19,331 nt of DNA from Candidatus Anoxychlamydiales bacterium (GTDB lineage: Bacteria; Chlamydiota; Chlamydiia; Chlamydiales; SM23-39), in contig JAAKFX010000020.1 in the NCBI GenBank assembly GCA_011064865.1, positions 1 through 19,331 of the forward strand. The letters are read 5' to 3'. The position numbers and the translations under genes were made by a program. Shown piece after piece: positions 14,275 to 19,331 of the stretch. Within the stretch, counting starts at the first letter, position 1. Each line of letters begins with the position of its first letter. The notes beneath the pieces were generated by a model that was not told the DNA's origin, made no database searches, and saw nothing but the letters and a program-made list of their open reading frames with translations.

Positions 14275-16409
14275 AAAACCTCTTTTTCTAAAGTTTTTAA
14301 AGATGGACAATCATACTCTTCTCTAATATCGAACTCAGCTCTTTTTCCATCATTCCATTGATCGACAGGTCTGTAATAACCAACAACTCTTGAATAAACC
14401 TCACATGTTTTTGAGCACTTTGGACAGTTTTGATGCTCTCCATCTAAATACCCATGCTCAGCGCATACACTAAATGTAGGGGAGATAGTAAGATATGGAA
14501 GCTCATATTTTTCAAAAGTTTTTTTAATGAGATTTTTTATTGTTGTAGGATCATCTACTTTTTCTCCTAAAAATGCATGCAACACAGTTCCTCCAGTATA
14601 GCGTTTTTGAAGATCATCTTGATGATCTAAAGCTTCAAAAAGATCATCTGTATAGTTTACAGGTAAATGAGAGGAGTTTGTATAAAAAGGTTTAGCGCCT
14701 TGTTTTAGCTGAGGCTCATTTGCGCATTTAATATCTGGAAAACGTTTTTTATCTATTAGAGCTAATCTATAAGTAGTTCCTTCTGCAGGCGTTGCTTCTA
14801 AGTTATAATTATTGTCAGTCTCATCTTGATAAATATTTAATTTTTCTCGCATAAAATCTAGTACATTAATAGCAAAGTTTTTACCAACTTCAGTTGAAAT
14901 TGGAGTATCTAATAGATTTAATGATGCTTCATTCATTCCAATAAGACCTATTGTAGAAAAGTGATTCGTCCAATATTTATTAAATCTTTGTTTAACTTGT
15001 CTTAAATAGAATTTTGAATAAGGATAAAGACCTTTTTCTGTAAAATTTTCTATGATTTTACGTTTGATCTCTAAGCTCTCTTTTGCTAAATCCATAAGAT
15101 CACTTAAATGATTTATAAACTCTTTTTCTGTTTTTGCTAAATAGCCAATTCTAGGAAGATTTATTGTTACAACGCCAATAGATCCAGTGAGAGGATTTGA
15201 TCCGAAAAGTCCGCCTCCCCGAGATTTAAGTTGTTTCGTATCGAGCCTTAATCTACAACACATAGATCTTGTGTCTTCAGGATCCATCTCAGAATTTATG
15301 AAATTAGTAAAATATGGAATGCCATATTTACCTGTAACTTTCCATAAAAGATCTAAATTTGGATCATCCCAATTAAAATCTTTTGTGATGTTATAAGTTG
15401 GTATTGGGAAAGTGAAAATTCTACCTTTTGCATCGCCTTGTTGCATAACTTCTAAAAAGGCTTTATTGAACATATTCATCTCTTCTTGAAACTCACCATA
15501 GGTCTCTTTTTTGATCTCACCACCAATGAGTACATTGGTATCTTTGTATAAAGAAGATGGATGTAAATCTAAAGTTATGTTTGTAAAAGGTGTTTGAAAT
15601 CCTACTCTCGTCGGTACGTTGATATTAAATATAAACTCTTGCATAGCTTGTTTTACCTGCTCATAACTTAATTTATCGTAGCGTATATATGGAGCTAAAA
15701 GAGTATCGATATTTGAAAAGGCTTGAGCGCCTGCAGCTTCTCCTTGAAGAGTATAAAAAAAGTTAACTATTTGACCAAGTGCTGCTCTAAAATGTTTTGC
15801 AGCATTGCTTTGTACTTTACCAGCGACTCCTTGAAAACCGACAGTTAAAAGATCTTTTAAATCCCAACCGACACAGTAGCCAGCTAAAACTCCTAAATCA
15901 TGGATATGAAAAGAACCTTCGATATGAGCTTTTCTAATATTTGGAGGATATATTTTATTGAGCCAATAAATTTTGTTGGTCTCCGATGCAATATAGTTAT
16001 GAAGACCTTGAAGTGAAAAGCTCATATTCGAATTTTCTTTAACTTGCCAATCTAATTTTTCTAAGTATTGATCTATTAAATCAACACCAGCTTTATTAGC
16101 AATTTCTCTAATTTTAGCATGTTGTTCCCTATATATAATATATGCTTTGGCACTCAATTTAAAAGGAGATGATAATAAAACTTCTTCAACAATATCTTGC
16201 ATATCTTCAACAGTCGGAAGCTCTTTTAATATTTTTTCAGCCATATTTATAGATCTAATTGTTAAAGTCTTTGCGATAGATTCATCAAACTCTTTTGTAG
16301 CTTTTCCAGCTTTTAGAATTGCTCTATAAATTTTATCGGAATCGAAATTCTCAATTCTTTCATTTCTTTTTATTATTTTCTCTAGTTTTACACTGCTATT
16401 TTTATTCAT
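14268..16409 (-). CDS. nrdD: Class III (anaerobic) ribonucleoside-triphosphate reductase
   Basis: This 713-residue enzyme (preferred start) makes deoxyribonucleotides under anaerobic conditions using a glycyl radical. An ATP-cone allosteric domain occupies about the first 90 residues (KIIKRNERIENFDSDKIYRA near the start). The catalytic barrel includes MCCRLRLD with the finger-loop Cys, then GGGLFGSNPLTGSIGVVTINL. Near the end are the zinc-site cysteines (CAEHGYLDGEHQNCPKC and the next Cys) and the radical motif RVVGYYRP, with the Gly at about 677. I chose the ATG at 16409, preceded by AAAGAGG, rather than a TTG at 16439 without a good site. nrdG overlaps its 3' end. Two NrdR-like boxes lie upstream, so NrdR control is likely. 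Confidence 0.96.
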   Translation of the reverse strand: MNKNSSVKLEKIIKRNERIENFDSDKIYRAILKAGKATKEFDESIAKTLTIRSINMAEKILKELPTVEDMQDIVEEVLLSSPFKLSAKAYIIYREQHAKIREIANKAGVDLIDQYLEKLDWQVKENSNMSFSLQGLHNYIASETNKIYWLNKIYPPNIRKAHIEGSFHIHDLGVLAGYCVGWDLKDLLTVGFQGVAGKVQSNAAKHFRAALGQIVNFFYTLQGEAAGAQAFSNIDTLLAPYIRYDKLSYEQVKQAMQEFIFNINVPTRVGFQTPFTNITLDLHPSSLYKDTNVLIGGEIKKETYGEFQEEMNMFNKAFLEVMQQGDAKGRIFTFPIPTYNITKDFNWDDPNLDLLWKVTGKYGIPYFTNFINSEMDPEDTRSMCCRLRLDTKQLKSRGGGLFGSNPLTGSIGVVTINLPRIGYLAKTEKEFINHLSDLMDLAKESLEIKRKIIENFTEKGLYPYSKFYLRQVKQRFNKYWTNHFSTIGLIGMNEASLNLLDTPISTEVGKNFAINVLDFMREKLNIYQDETDNNYNLEATPAEGTTYRLALIDKKRFPDIKCANEPQLKQGAKPFYTNSSHLPVNYTDDLFEALDHQDDLQKRYTGGTVLHAFLGEKVDDPTTIKNLIKKTFEKYELPYLTISPTFSVCAEHGYLDGEHQNCPKCSKTCEVYSRVVGYYRPVDQWNDGKRAEFDIREEYDCPSLKTLEKEVLC
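14279..14283 (-). promoter_or_regulatory. Ribosome binding site deciding the GTG start of nrdG
   Basis: On the minus strand AGAGG precedes the GTG at 14274 by 4 bases, inside the last codons of nrdD. No such site precedes the longer TTG start. Confidence 0.5.
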
Positions 16410-16414
16410 GAGAG

Positions 16415-16421
16415 CCTCTTT
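16415..16421 (-). promoter_or_regulatory. Ribosome binding site deciding the nrdD start
   Basis: AAAGAGG on the minus strand lies 5 bases before the ATG at 16409, favouring this start over the TTG at 16439. Confidence 0.6.
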
Positions 16422-16468
16422 TTTTAGTTGTTTAGCCAAAGTAGTTTTTCAAGATTTAGAGTCTGAAA

Positions 16469-16484
16469 ACACTACATATAGTAT
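16469..16484 (-). promoter_or_regulatory. NrdR box, proximal to nrdD
   Basis: The 16 bases match the NrdR consensus acaCwAtATaTwGtgt at 14 positions as read on the plus strand, with the core CTACATATAG. It lies about 60 bases upstream of the nrdD ATG and overlaps a possible -10 element. Confidence 0.75.
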
Positions 16485-16500
16485 TTTTTGTTTCTATAAA

Positions 16501-16516
16501 TTACTAGATATAGGGT
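16501..16516 (-). promoter_or_regulatory. NrdR box, distal
   Basis: The core CTAGATATAG repeats the proximal box core with one base changed. The two cores start 32 bp apart, three helical turns, which is the usual spacing for paired NrdR sites. Flanking bases match the consensus less well. Confidence 0.7.
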
Positions 16517-16661
16517 CTGGGCTTTTTTTGCTACTATTTTTTTTTCTTCTTGAAAATAAACGTTTTAGGAATTTTTTTTTCAAATAAAGTAAAAAAATCA
16601 TAATATAAAAACTACAATATTTAAACGTTAAAAAAAATTAAAAAATTTCAATTTTTAAAAA

Positions 16662-17468
16662 ATGGAAAAAGATACAAAAAGATTGTTTTTTGGTTTTGAA
16701 ATTCAGACTCTATGGCCAAAAACATTCACAGCTAAAAAGATAATTAAAGAAGAAAATAGACACATAACACTTCTTTTTTTAGGTGAAAATATAATCGAAG
16801 ATATTGAAAAACATTTACAGGATTTGCCATCTTTAGATACAAATATTCCTCTTGCAGGTTTTTTTGATAAAACTCTTTTTTTACCTGAAAAAAATCCACG
16901 TCTAGTTGCTTATAGAGCTAATTTTTTTGATAAAAGCAAAGAAGTTAAAAATTTTCAAAATGAACTTTTTGAATTTTTTAAAAAGAAAAATTTTTCAATA
17001 AAACAAAACTCAAATTTTTTGCCCCATGTAACAGTTTGTCGAGAAAACTTTTCTATTAAAGAGTTTAAAGAAAACTTTTATTTTTTTCCTTTTTACATAA
17101 AAAGCTTCAATTTATATGAGTCTTTTCAAAACTCAGAATATAAAACGCTTTGGAAAAAAGATTTTCAAAAACCCTTTCAAGAGTTTTTCCATACAGCTGA
17201 TATCGCTTTTATTATAAAAGGTGAAAATTTTTCGTCTCTTTTATTAAATAGTTTTATCGCTCTAGCTTTCAAAGAATTTTCTATTTTAAATTATTTTAAT
17301 GAGCTAAAATCTGTTACTTCATTAGATGATGTAATTATTAATCTAAATGAAATCATAACTAAAGCTGAAATCGATGGACTTCATATGCCTTTTAAAGCTG
17401 TGAGTTTTCACTCTGATATAGAAACAAAACAAAACCTTTTACATTGGGAGATGATTGTCGATGTATAA
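16662..17468 (+). CDS. Fusion of RNA 2',3'-cyclic phosphodiesterase (ThpR/LigT) with a short archease domain
   Basis: This 268-residue protein joins two RNA-repair domains. Residues 1-170 are a 2H phosphoesterase of the ThpR/LigT type, with the two catalytic HxT motifs HIT (34-36, in RHITLLFLGE) and HVT (122-124, in LPHVTVC). Such enzymes open 2',3'-cyclic phosphates at RNA ends. Residues 175-268 look like archease, the activator of RtcB. HTADIAFIIKGENFSSLLL matches the archease start with metal-binding Asp180. SLDDVIINLNEI matches its middle helix, and FKAVSFH with terminal IVDV (Asp267) matches its end. The archease part is about 94 residues rather than the usual 140, missing mainly central beta strands. 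No clear ribosome binding site precedes the ATG. It overlaps rtcB, which fits a shared role. Confidence 0.82.
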   Translation: MEKDTKRLFFGFEIQTLWPKTFTAKKIIKEENRHITLLFLGENIIEDIEKHLQDLPSLDTNIPLAGFFDKTLFLPEKNPRLVAYRANFFDKSKEVKNFQNELFEFFKKKNFSIKQNSNFLPHVTVCRENFSIKEFKENFYFFPFYIKSFNLYESFQNSEYKTLWKKDFQKPFQEFFHTADIAFIIKGENFSSLLLNSFIALAFKEFSILNYFNELKSVTSLDDVIINLNEIITKAEIDGLHMPFKAVSFHSDIETKQNLLHWEMIVDV

Positions 17469-18888
17469 TCTAAAAAAAATAGGCCCATCTAAATTTTTAG
17501 TTCCTAAAGAAGGCAAGATGAAAGTAGATGGACTCATTATCGCAAAAGAAGAGCTTTTAGAAGTTATCAAAGAAGATAAATCTATCGAGCAAGTTAAAAA
17601 TGTTGCAACGTTAGATGGTATTGTTGGCTACTCTATTGCTATGCCAGATATTCATTGGGGCTACGGCTTTCCAATCGGTGGTGTTGCTGCTATGGATGCT
17701 GAGACAGGTGTAATATCTCCCGGCGGTGTTGGCTATGATATAAACTGCGGTGTAAGAGTTATACTACTTCCCATAAAATTTTCAGATCTTCAAGAAAAAT
17801 ATGGATCAAAACTTATTAAACGTATTTTTGAAATAGTTCCAACTGGAGTTGGTTATGGTCATAGAGGTGAAAAGCATTTATCAGATACAGATTTTTTAAA
17901 TTTAACAACTAAAGGCGCTAGATGGTCAATCGAACAAGGCTATGGAATTGAAGCTGATTTAGATCATATTGAGAGTTTAGGAAAAATAGATGGCGCTGAT
18001 ATATCTGTAGTATCAAATCATGCAAAAGATAGAGCTAGAAAACAGCTCGGTACTTTAGGCTCCGGTAATCACTTTATTGAAATTGGGAAAATTGAAACTA
18101 TCTATCTTCCAGATATTGCAAAAAAATGGGGCATAGAAAAAGATTACTCTTATTTAATTATTCATTCAGGCTCTCGTGGTTTTGGGCATCAAGTTTGCCA
18201 AGATGTTTTAAATAAGTTTATAAAAAAAGGTTACGCTGAGAATTTACCAGATAGACAATTAGTCGCAGCACCTATAAACTCTGAAGATGGCAGGCAGTAT
18301 TTTGCAGCAATGGCAGCTGCTGCAAATTTCGCTTTTAATAATCGTCAACAAATGATGCATCTCGCTCGTACAGCCATCAAAGATATTTGTAATATCGATT
18401 TTGAAGATGTGAAATTGCTCTACGATGTTTGTCATAACATCGCTAAATTTGAAACCTACAACATAGATGGCAAACCAAAAAGACTCTGTATTCATAGAAA
18501 AGGTGCAACTAGAGCTTTTGGTCCCGGCAATGAAGAGTTAAATCCTATCTTTAAACAAACCGGTCAACCTGTTTTAGTTCCAGGCGATATGGGAACCGCA
18601 TCTCATATTTTAGCAGGCCTCGGCAATGAACTTACCTGGTGTAGTTCATGTCATGGAGCTGGTAGAATGAAAAGTAGAGCTCAAGCTAGTAGAGAATGGA
18701 AAGGTAGAGATCTTAAAACTTACATGAGAGAAAAAGGCATTGAAGTGCATGCCAAATCATATGCCACCATCTCAGAAGAGATGCCAGATGCTTATAAAGA
18801 TGTCGATATAGTAGTAGATGCTGTCGAAGAAGCTGGTCTTGCTAATAAAGTAGCTAGGCTAACTCCTGCCTATGTTATTAAGGGATAA
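17461..18888 (+). CDS. rtcB: RtcB-type RNA-splicing ligase
   Basis: RtcB joins RNA 3'-phosphate or 2',3'-cyclic phosphate ends to 5'-OH ends using GTP and manganese. This 475-residue form is close in length to archaeal RtcB and longer than the E. coli enzyme. Active-site residues are visible: Asp93 and Cys96 (YDINCGVR), His204 (GSGNHFIE), His235 (IHSGSRGFGHQ), His325 (DVCHNIAKFE) and the guanylylated His398 (SCHGAGRMKSRA). Other signatures are MPDIHWGYGFPIGGVAA, RKGATRAFGPG and PVLVPGDMGTASH. I chose the ATG at 17461, with GGGAG about 10 bases upstream, over a TTG at 17455. The start lies within the last codons of the ThpR-archease gene (8-base overlap), so the two are probably translated together. 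Physiological roles include tRNA repair after ribotoxin or stress cleavage. Confidence 0.97.
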   Translation: MYNLKKIGPSKFLVPKEGKMKVDGLIIAKEELLEVIKEDKSIEQVKNVATLDGIVGYSIAMPDIHWGYGFPIGGVAAMDAETGVISPGGVGYDINCGVRVILLPIKFSDLQEKYGSKLIKRIFEIVPTGVGYGHRGEKHLSDTDFLNLTTKGARWSIEQGYGIEADLDHIESLGKIDGADISVVSNHAKDRARKQLGTLGSGNHFIEIGKIETIYLPDIAKKWGIEKDYSYLIIHSGSRGFGHQVCQDVLNKFIKKGYAENLPDRQLVAAPINSEDGRQYFAAMAAAANFAFNNRQQMMHLARTAIKDICNIDFEDVKLLYDVCHNIAKFETYNIDGKPKRLCIHRKGATRAFGPGNEELNPIFKQTGQPVLVPGDMGTASHILAGLGNELTWCSSCHGAGRMKSRAQASREWKGRDLKTYMREKGIEVHAKSYATISEEMPDAYKDVDIVVDAVEEAGLANKVARLTPAYVIKG

Positions 18889-18961
18889 TCTTTTAATAAT
18901 AATATTATTTTCTTTAATGCAATCGAATATTTTTTATGTAAATGAATGAAAATTTTTCCTT

Positions 18962-18977
18962 ATACATGAAAATGTAT
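18962..18977 (+). repeat. Small hairpin with GAAA loop downstream of rtcB
   Basis: ATACAT and ATGTAT form a 6-bp stem around GAAA, a stable RNA tetraloop. GTTTT follows. It may stabilise or weakly terminate the rtcB transcript. Confidence 0.4.
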
Positions 18978-19004
18978 GTTTTAAGGGGTAAAATATGCAA
19001 TACT

Positions 19005-19032
19005 TGTGTAAAATAACCGGTTATTTTATACA
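19005..19032. repeat. 28-base near-perfect palindrome
   Basis: The sequence is symmetric about AACCGGTT. All 14 pairs match except one G/T pair 11 bases from the centre. In DNA it could be an operator for a dimeric regulator, and in RNA it would fold into a long hairpin. No T-run follows closely, so it is not a typical terminator. Confidence 0.65.
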
Positions 19033-19260
19033 TTTTGTGTATGTTTTTCCAAACTTTTATCCAAAAATAAGTTTAAATTGTATTGGAAATAACCTGAAAA
19101 ATTTATACAAATTTAGCTGTTATAGTTGTTTTTTTTAAGATCTCTTGATTAAAAGATTTTTTTTTTGTATATTCTTTTTTATTCGTTTAAGAAAAACTCT
19201 TAAATAGAAAAGGATGCGTTTGCATCTACTTGGTTTTTTGACAGTAGAAATGAAAGGATG

Positions 19261-19331
19261 ATGTATATAGCTTTGCTTGTGCAGATAGTTTTTACTATTT
19301 GCTTTAAGTTAATTTTTTTTTTACTGAGAAT
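19261..19331 (+). CDS. Possible start of a hydrophobic protein, cut by the window edge
   Basis: An open frame begins ATG at 19261 (an in-frame ATG also lies at 19258) and stays open to the window end. It encodes a hydrophobic stretch that begins MYIALLVQIVFTICFKLIFF, resembling a signal peptide or membrane helix. AAAGGA lies just upstream but closer to the ATG than usual. Too short to be sure. Confidence 0.25.
   Translation, partial: MYIALLVQIVFTICFKLIFFLLR

Larger units (their letters stand above)
18889..19331. other. Non-coding tail with several dyads
   Basis: Most of this 443-base stretch has no convincing gene. It holds the GAAA hairpin (18962-18977), the large palindrome (19005-19032), an overlapping ATACA/TGTAT dyad (19028-19042) and a GATGC-GTTT-GCATC hairpin (19213-19226) with a T-run 8 bases later. 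The last 70 bases may be the start of another gene. I found no tRNA-like structure. Confidence 0.5.

Noticed and set aside
17440..17470. Frameshift splitting one long gene at the ThpR-archease/rtcB overlap
   Set aside because: The archease domain ends with its normal IVDV-type terminus and rtcB begins with its normal N-terminus, so this is a gene overlap and not a broken gene.
18259..18495. Minus-strand frame inside rtcB
   Set aside because: Antisense of conserved RtcB sequence, with no start signal.
1..19331. CRISPR array, transposon, prophage or toxin-antitoxin locus
   Set aside because: No regularly spaced repeats, transposase or integrase sequences, or recognisable toxin-antitoxin pairs were seen.

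Overview
This window is AT-rich bacterial chromosome (roughly 30% GC by eye). It uses the standard genetic code, AAAGGA/GAGG-type ribosome binding sites and mostly ATG starts. I see no rRNA, tRNA, insertion sequence, prophage or CRISPR array. The gene content suggests an anaerobic or facultatively anaerobic, possibly host-associated, small-genome bacterium: oxygen-sensitive class III ribonucleotide reductase, a proton-pumping pyrophosphatase, a three-subunit transhydrogenase, several Fe-S or radical-SAM enzymes, and a few small genes of unknown function. I cannot name the lineage from sequence alone. Low-GC groups such as Dependentiae or anaerobic Chlamydiae are possible but unproven.

Layout. 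1-2220: a SixA-type phosphohistidine phosphatase and an exported beta-lactamase-fold serine hydrolase, closed by a bidirectional terminator. 2222-8021: an energy-coupling block on the minus strand, with K+-independent H+-pyrophosphatase (hppA) and the transhydrogenase operon pntAA-pntAB-pntB. Two small unknown plus-strand genes sit between them. 8133-10810: a ChaB-family gene, a ferritin-like diiron protein, a YhcC-type radical SAM protein and a membrane-anchored alpha/beta hydrolase. 10829-12539: a tightly overlapping minus-strand operon of a TrhP-like U32 protein, a very short chorismate mutase and a PQ-loop/SemiSWEET-like membrane protein. 12704-13348: an unknown gene followed by a gene-poor stretch. 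13585-16409: nrdD-nrdG, preceded by a pair of NrdR-box-like sites 32 bp apart. 16662-18888: a fusion of a 2H phosphoesterase (ThpR/LigT) with a shortened archease domain, overlapping rtcB. 18889-19331: a non-coding tail with several palindromes and perhaps the start of another gene.

Two gene sets stand out. In the first, the U32-chorismate mutase operon places the enzyme that makes prephenate directly beside a member of the family whose E. coli RNA hydroxylation reactions require prephenate, which suggests a self-contained RNA-hydroxylation unit. In the second, the ThpR-archease fusion coupled to rtcB combines RNA-end processing, ligase activation and ligation in two overlapping reading frames. 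The nrdD promoter region also carries a convincing regulatory signature. HppA and Pnt both act on the proton gradient: HppA can build it from pyrophosphate, and Pnt can spend it to make NADPH.
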